Source: Bacteroidales bacterium
GTDB lineage: Bacteria; Bacteroidota; Bacteroidia; Bacteroidales; P3
Assembly: GCA_017522105.1 (NCBI GenBank)
Contig: JAFXAA010000037.1
Location: 1-52,154, forward strand
Length of the DNA: 52,154 nucleotides
Direction: 5' to 3'
The position numbers and the translations under genes were made by a program. Shown one piece after another: positions 15,966 through 24,385 of the stretch (the first letter of the stretch is position 1; each line of letters opens with the position of its first letter). Below the pieces are notes generated by a model. That model had not been told where the DNA came from, did not search any database, and was given only the letters and a program-made list of their open reading frames with translations.

Positions 15966-16505
15966 ATGAAGAGACCGAGACAGGACAGATGGTACGGCGA
16001 CCTGAAACGGCGTCGGCCGAGGCCGGAGAAGCGGCTGCTGTGCGAGCCGCAGTTCGGGTTGGAGGAGTTGTACAGGATGCCGTTCGCGGAGCGGAGGGAG
16101 TTCGACACGCAGTCGGGCGCGGCGCGGTACTTCCCGATAGAGCGGGAGCCGCAGCGGTCGGGCGTGCGGATGCTGGACGAGCTGCTGGCGTGGCTCGACG
16201 CGGGGTCGCCGGGGACGGTGGCGCAGTTCTGCGAAAAGCGCGGGCTGAGCTACAACGACCTCGGCGGGCTGGTGTTCTGCCTGACGGGGATGAGCGGCGA
16301 GGATTTCCGCCTGACGTACCAGATGCGGATGGCCGACGACCTGATGCGCTACACGCGGATGACGCTGGCGGAGGTGGCGCGGCGGAGCGGCATCGGCTCG
16401 CCGCTGAACCTCAACCAGTCGTACCGCCGCGAGTACGACCTCACGCCCGGCGAGCGCCGCCGCCAGCTGCGGCAGAAGGGCGACGCGGGGCGCTACCGCT
16501 TGTGA
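15966..16505 (+). CDS. AraC-type helix-turn-helix protein (DNA-binding domain only)
   Basis: 179 residues from the ATG at 15966, downstream of a consensus promoter; the open frame extends upstream only through the palindrome array. The N-terminus is very basic (MKRPRQDRWYGDLKRRRPRP). The C-terminal half matches one AraC DNA-binding domain: MADDLMRYTRMTLAEVARRSGIGSP (first HTH with L-A-E-V-A-R-R-S-G) and YRREYDLTPGERR (the usual F-K-R-x-F-G-x-T-P-x-x-Y-R end). No ligand-binding domain is seen. Its nearest possible operator is the palindrome array just upstream, so autoregulation is a reasonable guess. A strong terminator follows. Confidence 0.72.
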   Translation: MKRPRQDRWYGDLKRRRPRPEKRLLCEPQFGLEELYRMPFAERREFDTQSGAARYFPIEREPQRSGVRMLDELLAWLDAGSPGTVAQFCEKRGLSYNDLGGLVFCLTGMSGEDFRLTYQMRMADDLMRYTRMTLAEVARRSGIGSPLNLNQSYRREYDLTPGERRRQLRQKGDAGRYRL

Positions 16506-16520
16506 TGCCGCATGAAAAGG

Positions 16521-16560
16521 CAGCGAGGGGGCATCCTGACGGATGCCCCCTCGCTGTTTT
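16521..16560. terminator. Strong bidirectional terminator between the AraC-type gene and htpG
   Basis: CAGCGAGGGGGCATCC (16521-16536) pairs perfectly with its inverse (16541-16556) around a TGAC loop and is followed by TTTT. It lies between the convergent gene ends at 16505 and 16581. Confidence 0.9.
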
Positions 16561-16580
16561 GTGGTGTATGCCTTGCAGGC

Positions 16581-18476
16581 TTAAATCATCTGCACCGAGC
16601 GCTGGAGGAACTTGCTGAGGGCTTCGCCTTTGAGCAGGCCGTTGGCCAGGAGGGCCAGGTCGGTGAGCTGGTGGACGAGCTCTTTCTGTTTCTCGGTGTC
16701 GGTCTCGTTGAGTACGCGGCTGATGAGGGGGTGGTTGATGTTGACGACGAGGTTGTAGCTCTCCGGCAGCTCGCCGTAGAAGCCCATGCCGCCGCCGGAG
16801 GTCTGCGCCATCTCGCGGTAGCGGCGCATGAACTCGCTCTGCGTCACCTGCATCGGCGCGTCGCTCTCCTCGAGGCTCTCCAGCTGCACGGTGAACTTCT
16901 GCTTGTCCACCTCGCCCTCGATGATGGGTTGCAGTTTCTCCTTCTCCTCCTTCGTGAGTTTCTCGGGGATGGCGTCGTCGTGGGGGATGAGCTTTTCGAC
17001 GGTGTCGCTGTCCACGCGCACGAAGCGGCTCTTCTCGAGCTTCTGTTCCAGCAGGTTGATGAAGTGGCTCTCCAGGGGCGAGTCCATCAGCAGCACGTCG
17101 TAGCCTTTGGCCTTGGCCTTCTCGATGTAGGCGTGCTCCTCCTCGGCGTCGCTGGCGTAGAGGTAGCAGACGGTCTTGTCCTTGTCGGTCTGCAGGGCTT
17201 TGATCTTTTCGCGGTAGCTGTCGAGCGTGTAGTACGTGCCGTCCACACCCTTGAGCAGGTAGAACTTCATGGCGCGCTCGCAGAATTTCTCGTCCGTCAA
17301 CATGCCGTACTGGACGAAGATTTTGATGTCGTCCCACTTCTCCTCCAAGGCGCTTTTCTCCTCACCTTCCTTTTTCTTCGACATCTCCTCCAGCTTGTCG
17401 GCCACCTTCTTGCTGATGTGCTGCGAAATCTTCTTCACGTTGCCGTCGCTCTGCAGGTAGCTGCGGCTGACGTTCAGCGGGATGTCCGGCGAGTCGAGCA
17501 CGCCGTGCAGCAGCATCAGGTAGTCGGGCACCACGCCCTCCACCTGGTCGGTGACGAAGACCTGGTTGCAGTAGAGCTGTATCTTGTTGCGGTTGGGGTC
17601 GATGGTCTTGCGCACCTTGGGGAAGTAGAGGATGCCCGTCAGGTTGAAGGGGTAGTCCACGTTGAGGTGTATCTGGAACAGCGGCTCCTCGAAGTTCATG
17701 GGGAACAGCTCGTGGTAGAACTTCTTATAGTCTTCGTCGGTGAGGCTGCTGGGCGATTTCTTCCACGCCGGGTCGGGGTCATTGATGATGCGGGGTTGCT
17801 TCTTCTCCACTCTCTTGGGTTTACCATCTTTATCACACTCTGTTTCAGAGTCCACCCACACGCTCTCCTCGCCGAAGCGGATGGCCACGGGCATGAAGCG
17901 GCAGTACTTCTTCAGCAGCTGCAGCACGGTGCCCTCCTCGAGGAACTCCTTGCAGTCGTCGGCTATGTGCAGCACGATGTCGGTGCCGCGGTCGGTGTGC
18001 TTCTTGTCCTCCTCCATCGTGAACTCCGGATTGCCCTCGCACGACCAGTGCTGTGCCGGTGCGTCCTTCCAGCTCTTGGTGAATATCTCCACCTTGTCGC
18101 TGACCATGAAGGCGCTGTAGAAGCCGAGGCCGAAGTGGCCGATGAGCGGCTCGTGGCTGTCCTTGTACTTCTCCATGAAGTCGGTGACGCCGCTGAAGGC
18201 TATCTGGTTGATGTATTTCTCCACCTCGTCGGCCGTCATGCCGATGCCGCGGTCGCTGACGGTGAGGGTCTTCTTCTTGGGGTCGAGCTTCACGTCGATG
18301 GTGAGGTCGCCCAGTTCGCCCTTGAACTCGCCGCGGGTGGAGAGCGTCTTCAGCTTCTGCGTGGCATCGACGGCGTTGCTGATGAGCTCGCGCAGGAAAA
18401 TCTCGTGGTCCGAATAGAGGAACTTCTTGATGACCGGAAAGATGTTCTCGGTCTGTACGTTCAATTTGCCTTCCAT
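16581..18476 (-). CDS. htpG: Molecular chaperone HtpG (bacterial Hsp90)
   Basis: 631 residues, close to the usual length. The N-terminal GHKL ATPase domain shows ELISNAVDAT (catalytic Glu and Asn), DRGIGM and GHFGLGFYSAF. The middle domain contains the conserved catalytic-loop Arg region (LNVSRSYLQSD). The C-terminal dimerisation domain ends in the NPLISRVLNE / LLANGLL region. It acts in the cytoplasm as an ATP-dependent dimeric chaperone. An inverted repeat lies directly before the start codon and may control translation. It is downstream of the mgtC-like gene on the same strand but separated by 86 bp. Confidence 0.97.
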   Translation of the reverse strand: MEGKLNVQTENIFPVIKKFLYSDHEIFLRELISNAVDATQKLKTLSTRGEFKGELGDLTIDVKLDPKKKTLTVSDRGIGMTADEVEKYINQIAFSGVTDFMEKYKDSHEPLIGHFGLGFYSAFMVSDKVEIFTKSWKDAPAQHWSCEGNPEFTMEEDKKHTDRGTDIVLHIADDCKEFLEEGTVLQLLKKYCRFMPVAIRFGEESVWVDSETECDKDGKPKRVEKKQPRIINDPDPAWKKSPSSLTDEDYKKFYHELFPMNFEEPLFQIHLNVDYPFNLTGILYFPKVRKTIDPNRNKIQLYCNQVFVTDQVEGVVPDYLMLLHGVLDSPDIPLNVSRSYLQSDGNVKKISQHISKKVADKLEEMSKKKEGEEKSALEEKWDDIKIFVQYGMLTDEKFCERAMKFYLLKGVDGTYYTLDSYREKIKALQTDKDKTVCYLYASDAEEEHAYIEKAKAKGYDVLLMDSPLESHFINLLEQKLEKSRFVRVDSDTVEKLIPHDDAIPEKLTKEEKEKLQPIIEGEVDKQKFTVQLESLEESDAPMQVTQSEFMRRYREMAQTSGGGMGFYGELPESYNLVVNINHPLISRVLNETDTEKQKELVHQLTDLALLANGLLKGEALSKFLQRSVQMI

Positions 18477-18521
18477 ATCTATGATATTTTGTTATTCTTG
18501 AGTATTAAAAACATCATAGAT
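18477..18521 (-). promoter_or_regulatory. Inverted repeat abutting the htpG start codon (possible RNA thermometer)
   Basis: ATCTATGAT and ATCATAGAT form 9-bp perfect arms (18513-18521 and 18477-18485) separated by 27 nt. The second arm directly precedes the AUG on the mRNA. Folding would occlude the ribosome entry site. It does not match CIRCE. A DNA operator is the alternative. Confidence 0.4.
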
Positions 18522-18562
18522 GGTTGCAATAAGTGTGCCAGCCGTTGCCGACTGACATTTTG

Positions 18563-19018
18563 TCAGTCGTCGCCCTTACCGAGCTTCTTCTTGAGGTATA
18601 TCTCTATGCTCTTGAGGCCCCAGTTGATGAGGATGATGACGCCGACGGCGATGAGGGCTTCGCGCCACAGGCCGTAGCCGCAGAGGCAGCCCACGGCGGC
18701 GGAGCACCAGATGGTGGCCGCCGACGAGAGGCCGTGGATGGTGACGCCGTTCTTCATGATGACGCCGGCGCCGAGGAAGCCGATACCCGTCACCACCTGG
18801 CTCAGCACGCGCAGGTTGTCGTTGTTCACCGGCCCGCCCATGGCCATGGCGTGCATGATGACGCTCTCGCTGATGAGAATGAAGATGCAGGCGCCCACGG
18901 CCACCAGCGAGTTGGTGGTCAGGCCTGCCTGCCTCTGCTTCAGTTCACGCTGTGCGCCGATGATGATGCCTGCCAGCAAAGCGCAGGCCAGACGGAAGAT
19001 GAATATCTTTATTGGCAT
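18563..19018 (-). CDS. MgtC/SapB family membrane protein
   Basis: 151 residues from the ATG at 19018, overlapping the rsmI stop by 10 bp. It has four to five hydrophobic helices and the family signatures: GAQRELKQRQAGLTTNSLVAVGA at the first loop (the R-E-x(4-6)-AGLxT pattern) and TGIGFLGAGVIMKNG. The charged C-terminus is LKKKLGKGDD. MgtC-like proteins are inner-membrane proteins tied to growth in low magnesium and acid stress; this short form lacks the C-terminal ACT-like domain of Salmonella MgtC. The overlap places it at the end of the rsmI operon. Confidence 0.9.
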   Translation of the reverse strand: MPIKIFIFRLACALLAGIIIGAQRELKQRQAGLTTNSLVAVGACIFILISESVIMHAMAMGGPVNNDNLRVLSQVVTGIGFLGAGVIMKNGVTIHGLSSAATIWCSAAVGCLCGYGLWREALIAVGVIILINWGLKSIEIYLKKKLGKGDD

Positions 19019-19680
19019 TTCCCAGAGATGATTACTACTATCTCGCCCTTCACTTCTTTCTGGCTGAAGTGGGCGAGCACTTCTGCCACGGTGCCGCGGG
19101 CGGTCTCGGCGTGCAGCTTGCTGATCTCGCGGCTCACGCTCACCTGTCGTTCTTCGCCCAGCACCTCGCGCAGTTCTTCCAGCAGCCTGACGAGGCGGTA
19201 AGGGCTCTCGTACACCACCATCGTGCGCTCCTCGTCGGCCAAGGCTTTGATGGCTGTCTGGCGCCCTTTCTTGTGTGGCAGGAAGCCGAGGAAGACGAAC
19301 CTGTCGCACGGCAGGCCGCTGTCTATCAGTGCCGGCACGAAAGCCGTGGCTCCCGGCAGGCACTCCACCTCCACACCCGCTTTCACGGCCTCGCGCACCA
19401 GCAGGAAGCCCGGGTCGCTGATGCCCGGTGTGCCGGCGTCGGTCACCACGGCGATGGTGGTGCCGCTCAGCAGCCGCTCCACCAGTCCCGCCACCGTCTG
19501 GTGCTCGTTGAAGATGTGGTAGCTTTGCAACGGCGTCTCTATGCCGTAGTGCTGCATCAGCACGCGGCTCGTGCGCGTGTCCTCGGCCAGTATGAGATCC
19601 ACTGACTTAAGAACCTCGACTCCACGATAGGTCATGTCGCCGAGGTTCCCTACAGGGGTCGGTACCAGGTATAATTTCAT
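19009..19680 (-). CDS. rsmI: 16S rRNA (cytidine-1402 2'-O)-methyltransferase RsmI
   Basis: 223 residues of the tetrapyrrole-methylase fold. The start MKLYLVPTPVGNLGDMT is the RsmI signature, followed by AEDTRTSRVLMQHYGI, VTDAGTPGISDPG (the SAM-binding glycine loop) and LPGATAFVPALIDSGL. The enzyme 2'-O-methylates C1402 in the ribosomal P site. Its length is slightly below the E. coli enzyme (286), because the C-terminal extension is missing, as in many Bacteroidota. It ends 10 bp inside the mgtC-like gene and starts 89 bp after yebC, with a heptad inverted repeat in the gap. Confidence 0.95.
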   Translation of the reverse strand: MKLYLVPTPVGNLGDMTYRGVEVLKSVDLILAEDTRTSRVLMQHYGIETPLQSYHIFNEHQTVAGLVERLLSGTTIAVVTDAGTPGISDPGFLLVREAVKAGVEVECLPGATAFVPALIDSGLPCDRFVFLGFLPHKKGRQTAIKALADEERTMVVYESPYRLVRLLEELREVLGEERQVSVSREISKLHAETARGTVAEVLAHFSQKEVKGEIVVIISGKCQ

Positions 19681-19688
19681 TATATTTT

Positions 19689-19764
19689 AGTTGGTAGTTG
19701 GTAGTGGGTAGTTGGTAGCATTCGTGGTCGTGTGCTACCAACTACCCACTATCCACTAATAACT
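19689..19764. repeat. Intergenic heptad inverted repeat (TTGGTAG type)
   Basis: The left arm (19689-19720) is AGTTGGTAGTTGGTAG-like heptads. The right arm (19733-19764) is the inverse (TGCTACCAACTACCCAC-like). The loop is TTCGTGGTCGTG. It fills the gap between yebC and rsmI, which lie in the same orientation, and could form an RNA hairpin that adjusts their relative expression. Confidence 0.8.
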
Positions 19765-19769
19765 CAAAA

Positions 19770-20510
19770 TCACTCTTCCTCGAAGTCGTCGGGGATCTCC
19801 ATGTCGTGGTAGACATTGGTGACGTCCTCGTCCTCCTCCAGGATGCCGATGATCTTCATGACCTTGCGGATGGTCTCGGTGTCCACCTGGCGCAGGGTGT
19901 TGGGGATGCGCTGCAGCTCGGCGCTCTCCACCTCGATGCCTTTCTGTTCCAGCATCTTCACCATGTTGCCGAAGTCCTCGTATGCGGTGTAGAGGGTCAG
20001 GTACTCGTCGTCGACCTCCATCTCTTCCAGGCCGCCGTCGATGAGCTCCATCTCCAGTTCCTCGACGTCCATCTCGGGCTTGCGGGGCACCACGAAGACG
20101 CCCTTGCGGGTGAAGAGGAAAGCCAGGCTGCCGTTGGTCTCCAGCGTGCCGCCGTTCTTGTTCATGATGCTCTTCACGTTGGCCACGGTGCGGTTGTTGT
20201 TGTCGCTGAGGGCCTCGATGAAGAGGGCTACGCCGTGGTTCACGTGGCACTCGAAGGTGAGCTCCATCATCTGGGCTGCATCCTTGTCGTTGGCTTTGTT
20301 GATAGAACGCTGCAGGGTGTCCTTGGGCATGTTGCAGCCGCGGGCGTTCTGGATGAGCAGACGCAGACGGGGGTTGCTGTCGGGGTCGGCGCCGCCTTCG
20401 CGCACGGCGATGGTTACTTGTTTCAGAATGTTGCTCCACTGTTTCGAGCGCTTGGCATCGGCTGCGCCTTTGGCGCGTTTGATCTTAGACCATTTGTTGT
20501 GTCCTGACAT
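19770..20510 (-). CDS. YebC/PmpR family DNA-binding regulatory protein
   Basis: 246 residues, the normal family length. It begins MSGHNKWSKIKRAKGAAD, the YebC N-terminal signature, with INKAND and RTVANVKSIMNKNGG in the middle and an acidic C-terminus (DDFEEE). YebC-family proteins were described as transcriptional regulators. More recent work links them to translation of proline-rich stretches. Which role applies here is not visible. It lies between trmB (25 bp gap upstream) and rsmI, consistent with a translation-related operon. Confidence 0.95.
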   Translation of the reverse strand: MSGHNKWSKIKRAKGAADAKRSKQWSNILKQVTIAVREGGADPDSNPRLRLLIQNARGCNMPKDTLQRSINKANDKDAAQMMELTFECHVNHGVALFIEALSDNNNRTVANVKSIMNKNGGTLETNGSLAFLFTRKGVFVVPRKPEMDVEELEMELIDGGLEEMEVDDEYLTLYTAYEDFGNMVKMLEQKGIEVESAELQRIPNTLRQVDTETIRKVMKIIGILEEDEDVTNVYHDMEIPDDFEEE

Positions 20511-20535
20511 AATGATGTTTTGTTTATTTGTTTAT

Positions 20536-21210
20536 TTATTGTTTAGTTTGATTGTTTCTCCATTGTATGTAGGTGATGGGCTTGCCTTCGGCGAGGAACA
20601 TGCGCTCGTAGAAGGTCTGCGTCAGTTTTGCCTCGCCGTCGTAGCTGCTGTTGTACAGGTCGTTGGTGCTGGCCACAACCTCCACATCGCGCTCCGGCAG
20701 CACCTCGTTCAGCGTGTAGTCGTACAGCTCCTGGCTGTCGGTCTTCAGGTGCATCGTGCTTTGCGGCGCCAGGAAGCGTGCGTAGGTGTCGAGGAAGCGC
20801 GGCGCCGTGAGACGCTTGTTGGGCTTCTTCAGCTGCGGGTCGCAGAAGGTGATCCACACCTCGCTCACCTCGCCGGGGGCGAAGAAGCGGTCTATCAGCT
20901 CTATCCTCGTGCGTATGAAGGCCACGTTCTGCAGCGGCTCCTCCACGGCGGTCTTGGCGCCGCGCCACAGGCGTGCCCCTTTGATGTCGACGCCTATGTA
21001 GTTGCGCTCGGGGTGTATGCGGGCCAGGGCCAGCGTGTAGTCGCCCTTGCCGCAGCCCAGTTCCAGCGTGATGGGGTTCTGGTTGCCGAAATGTTCAGCC
21101 CATCTCCCCTTCAGGGCGAAGCCCTCCTGTTCCAGCTGTTCGAAGCCCACCTGGAACAGGTTGGGGAAGGTCAGGTTCTCGGCGAAGCGTTGCAGTTTGT
21201 GGTGCCCCAT
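20536..21210 (-). CDS. trmB: tRNA (guanine-N7-)-methyltransferase TrmB
   Basis: 224 residues. A Rossmann-type SAM site is visible (ITLELGCGKGDYTLALA), followed by NYIGVDIKGARLWRGAKTA and the TrmB segment FCDPQLKKPNKRLTAPRFL, which corresponds to the PDPW-KxxHxKRR region of other species. TxFYERMFL near the C-terminus matches the conserved T-x-(Y/F)-E end. The enzyme makes m7G46 in tRNA. It starts 28 bp after the HU/SPOR gene; the gap carries heptads of CTAATCA type (21212-21243). Confidence 0.95.
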   Translation of the reverse strand: MGHHKLQRFAENLTFPNLFQVGFEQLEQEGFALKGRWAEHFGNQNPITLELGCGKGDYTLALARIHPERNYIGVDIKGARLWRGAKTAVEEPLQNVAFIRTRIELIDRFFAPGEVSEVWITFCDPQLKKPNKRLTAPRFLDTYARFLAPQSTMHLKTDSQELYDYTLNEVLPERDVEVVASTNDLYNSSYDGEAKLTQTFYERMFLAEGKPITYIQWRNNQTKQ

Positions 21211-21238
21211 ACTCTAATCACTAATCACCTGTCACCAA

Positions 21239-23521
21239 TCACCATTTCTTTATCACCACGTCGCCGTCGTACCAGCTCTTCACGTGCTTGTACAGGGCGT
21301 CGGCGGAGGTCTGCGTGCTGGCGCTGCCCATGCTGACGTAGTACATGTCGTTGAACTCAATGATGTAGGCGTCGCAGCCCATATCGTGCAGTCTGGCGGT
21401 CAGCTTGGCGGCGGTGCTCTTGTTCAGGTAGAAGCCTGCTATCAGGTCATAGCCCTGCTTGCTGCCCTTCTCCACGTACACGTACACCGGAGCCTCGCCG
21501 TTCTGGGCTTTCTGCTTGCGGCGCTCTATGGCCTTCTTCTCGTCGGCCTTCACCTGCTGCACCTCGGCGGAAGTCTTGCGGCCCGTACCGTCAGGCTGCA
21601 GACCCAGTTCGTCGACCATGCGGTAGAGCATGTCGTCAAGCGCGCGGTAGCTCATCAGCTCGCTCTGCACCTGCCCGCGGCAGCTGCGTGCATAGCTCTT
21701 CTTCATGAACGGCTCGTTGTAGTTGTAGATGTAGTCCGTGTACGGTATCAGGCGCTGCACGGCGTAGCGGTCGCCGAGCATCTGGCCCAGGCGCTCGCCG
21801 GCATACTGGCGTATGCGGTCCATCATCGGGGCGCGGGCTCCGCTGAAGGTGCGGTCGGCCAGGTACTGGCTTATGTACTCGCTCATGTAGCGGCACACCA
21901 TGTCGCTCTGCTGCGCAATCTCGCGCTCGTTGCAGGTGATCATGTCTGTGTTGTAGGTCAGGCTGTTGCTGATGCCGGTGTCTATGTGCGTCGTTGTGCG
22001 TGCCGTGGCTGGTGCCGACGGGGCGTTGTTGCGCGTCAGCAGGTAGTAGGCGCCGCCGCCAACCAGCAGCAGGCACAGCAGTATCAGTATCAGCGGCAGT
22101 GCGCCGAGTCTCTTCTTCTTGTCGCCGTCTTCTTTCTTCTCCTTTGCCGGGGCGGTCAGCTTGTCGGCCAGCTCTTTGTTCTTCTTGGCCTGCTTGGCAG
22201 CGGCCTTTTCGGCTTCCTTGCGTTCCTTCTCGGCCTCCTTGCGCAACTTCTCCACCTCGGCGGCCTTGGCGGCCTCTTCCTTGCGGCGCTCCTTTTCGGC
22301 CTTCGCGGCGGCCTTCTCTGCCTCGGAGGCCTGCTTGGCGGCTTCCTTCTCGGCATCCTTGCGCTGCCTCTCGGCCTCGGCGGCCTGTCTGGCGGCCTCC
22401 TTCTCGGCCTCCCTGCGCAGTTTATCTGCCTCGGCGGCCTGCGCGGCGGCCTGTCTGGCAGCCTCCTTCTCGGCGGCGCTGCGTGCTGCGGCCTCGGCCT
22501 TGGCGTTCTCGCGTGCCGCTATGGCGGCCAGGGCTGCGGCCTTCTTCTCGGCCTTGATGCGCTCCTTCTCGGCCTCCTTCTCGGCCTTGATGCGGCCGGC
22601 TTCGGCTTTCTTCTCGGCCTTGATGCGCTCCTCTTCGGCTTTCTTCTCGGCTTTGCGCAGCTCCTCTTCGGCTTTGCGTTTTTCTTCGGCTTCGCGGCGT
22701 TCGGCTTCTTTGCGCTGTTTGGCGAGCATCTCCTCCTCGTAGCGCTTCTGTTCGGCGGCTTTCTTCTCCAGTCTTATGCGTTCTTCTTCGGCTTTCTTCT
22801 CTGCTTTCAGGCGTTCTTTCTCTGCGCGTGCCAATGCCTTGGGGTCGGGGGCGGGCTGTTCTTTTTCGAGGTCTTCGAGCTTCTTGAGGCTCTCGTCCCA
22901 GTGTTCCTCCTGTGCCACGGGCTCCTCGGCGGGCTCTGCCTCTGGGGCCGGAGTCTCCTCTGCGGCGGCAGGTTCTGCCTCTGCTTCGGGAGCTGCCACG
23001 GGGGCCACGGGTTCCTCGACGGGCTCCGGCTCCGTTGCTGCTGCGGGCTCGGCGGCAGCCTCGGCTTCGTCGAAGCGGGCGAAGGGGTCTTCCTCACCGT
23101 CGTGATTGTATATCTTCACCTCCTCGATGGGCATCTCACCCTTGTTGTCGGCGTCAAGCACCAAGCCTTCGGCCACCTTGAATCCGAAGGTGCGCTTGTC
23201 GGCGCAGGTCAGCAAGCCCAGGCGGCCAAACTTGTGCTGCCCGCTGCGCTTCACCTTGTCGGTGAGGGCGTCGATGTAGTTGAGCCACATCTGTTTCGCC
23301 ACGTCCTCGTTGACGCATTCGCGCTCGGCAAGCACTTTGACAATCTCGCTGTCTCCGGTGGTGTCCGTGCTGAAAGCCACTGTGCGGCTCGCGGGGTAGT
23401 AGGTGCGTGTCGCGGGGTCGTGGTGTGCGTTGCGCATCACGGTGTCCAGGGTTCCGATGCCGGGCATTTCCACTTTCTGCCCTTTCTCAAGCAATTCGAC
23501 GATCAGGTCTGTAATGTTCAT
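21239..23521 (-). CDS. HU-like domain / coiled-coil / transmembrane / SPOR domain protein
   Basis: 760 residues. The N-terminal part (about 1-135) matches the paired prokaryotic CCDC81-like HU domains, with VEMPGIGTLDTV and GQHKFGRLGLLTC. A Pro/Ala/Glu-rich stretch (about 145-215) follows, then a very long charged coiled coil of AEKKAEEERIKAEKE type (about 225-450). A single membrane helix is LGALPLILILLCLLLVGGGAYYLL. The region after it is periplasmic and ends in a SPOR domain (VYVYVEKGSKQGYDLIAGFY ... CDAYIIEFNDMYYVSMG). SPOR domains bind denuded peptidoglycan at division sites. The HU-like domains suggest DNA or nucleoid contact in the cytoplasm. A link between nucleoid and cell wall is therefore plausible but inferred. 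Confidence 0.88.
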   Translation of the reverse strand: MNITDLIVELLEKGQKVEMPGIGTLDTVMRNAHHDPATRTYYPASRTVAFSTDTTGDSEIVKVLAERECVNEDVAKQMWLNYIDALTDKVKRSGQHKFGRLGLLTCADKRTFGFKVAEGLVLDADNKGEMPIEEVKIYNHDGEEDPFARFDEAEAAAEPAAATEPEPVEEPVAPVAAPEAEAEPAAAEETPAPEAEPAEEPVAQEEHWDESLKKLEDLEKEQPAPDPKALARAEKERLKAEKKAEEERIRLEKKAAEQKRYEEEMLAKQRKEAERREAEEKRKAEEELRKAEKKAEEERIKAEKKAEAGRIKAEKEAEKERIKAEKKAAALAAIAARENAKAEAAARSAAEKEAARQAAAQAAEADKLRREAEKEAARQAAEAERQRKDAEKEAAKQASEAEKAAAKAEKERRKEEAAKAAEVEKLRKEAEKERKEAEKAAAKQAKKNKELADKLTAPAKEKKEDGDKKKRLGALPLILILLCLLLVGGGAYYLLTRNNAPSAPATARTTTHIDTGISNSLTYNTDMITCNEREIAQQSDMVCRYMSEYISQYLADRTFSGARAPMMDRIRQYAGERLGQMLGDRYAVQRLIPYTDYIYNYNEPFMKKSYARSCRGQVQSELMSYRALDDMLYRMVDELGLQPDGTGRKTSAEVQQVKADEKKAIERRKQKAQNGEAPVYVYVEKGSKQGYDLIAGFYLNKSTAAKLTARLHDMGCDAYIIEFNDMYYVSMGSASTQTSADALYKHVKSWYDGDVVIKKW

Positions 23522-23558
23522 ATCTGTAATTCTTTGTTTTCGTTGCTATGACTCATCC

Positions 23559-24323
23559 TCACTGTCTCTCCCTCAGCGCCCTTTCGGCCTCGGCCAGGTC
23601 GGCGGGCGTGTCTATGCCTATGTTGGCGTGGTCGGTGTCGCGCACCGTGATGCGGTAGCCTGCGCAGAGCCAGCGCAGCTGCTCCAGTTTCTCGCACTCT
23701 TCGAGGGGTGCCGGCGCGAGCTTGCAGAGCTCTTCGAGCACCGCGCTGCGGAAGGCGTATATGCCCACGTGCTTGTAGTAGGCAGCCCCGTCGAGCCACT
23801 GCTCCGGCGCCACGTCGCGGCGGTAGGGTATGGGCTGGCGGCTGAAGTAGAGCGCTCGTCCCTGCCCGTCGCAGACCACCTTGACGTTGTTCGGCGACAT
23901 CAGCTCCGCGGTGCTGCGTATCGGGGTGCGCAGCGTGGCGATGTCGCAGCCGCTGTCGGCGAAGCAGTCCTTGAGGGCTTCTATCTGGGCGGGTTCCACG
24001 AAGGGCTCGTCGCCCTGCAGGTTCACCACCACGTCGTACTCTTCGCTGCGTTCCTTGAGGCGGCGCAGCACCTCGCCGCAGCGGTCGGTGCCGCTGCGGT
24101 GCGCCGTGGAGGTCATCATCGAGGCCTCCGGGCCTCCCACGGCCGCCATGTGGGCGTGGATGCGCTCGTCGTCGGTGGCCACCACCACGCGCTCTGCCGC
24201 ACCCATCTGTTGCGCCGTGCGCCACACGCGCCCCACGATGCTCTCGCCCCCCAGCATGGCCAGGGGCTTGCCGGGAAAGCGTGCCGACGCGTAGCGTGCC
24301 GGTATGATTATCAATGTCCTCAT
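23559..24323 (-). CDS. kdsB: 3-deoxy-manno-octulosonate cytidylyltransferase KdsB
   Basis: 254 residues, the standard size. The start MRTLIIIPARYASARFPGKPLA is the nucleotidyltransferase loop, followed by ATDDERI, TSTAHRSGTDRCGEV and VVNLQGDEPFVEP, all KdsB hallmarks, and later IGIDTPADLAEAE. It activates Kdo as CMP-Kdo for the inner core of lipopolysaccharide in the cytoplasm. It precedes the HU/SPOR gene by 37 bp and follows the nucleoside kinase by 62 bp; that gap has AACCAAT-type heptads (24352-24387). Confidence 0.97.
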   Translation of the reverse strand: MRTLIIIPARYASARFPGKPLAMLGGESIVGRVWRTAQQMGAAERVVVATDDERIHAHMAAVGGPEASMMTSTAHRSGTDRCGEVLRRLKERSEEYDVVVNLQGDEPFVEPAQIEALKDCFADSGCDIATLRTPIRSTAELMSPNNVKVVCDGQGRALYFSRQPIPYRRDVAPEQWLDGAAYYKHVGIYAFRSAVLEELCKLAPAPLEECEKLEQLRWLCAGYRITVRDTDHANIGIDTPADLAEAERALRERQ

Positions 24324-24385
24324 GTCCTTGTCTGTCTTTCTTTAGCCGATAGCTTCAATAACCAATAACCGATAACCAATAACCT

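Noticed and set aside
16512-18677. A 721-codon open frame antisense to htpG and a 755-codon one antisense to the HU/SPOR gene (21284-23551)
   Set aside because: Both mirror real genes. Their products are Leu/Val/His- or Gly/Leu-rich artefacts with no domain, signal or conserved start.
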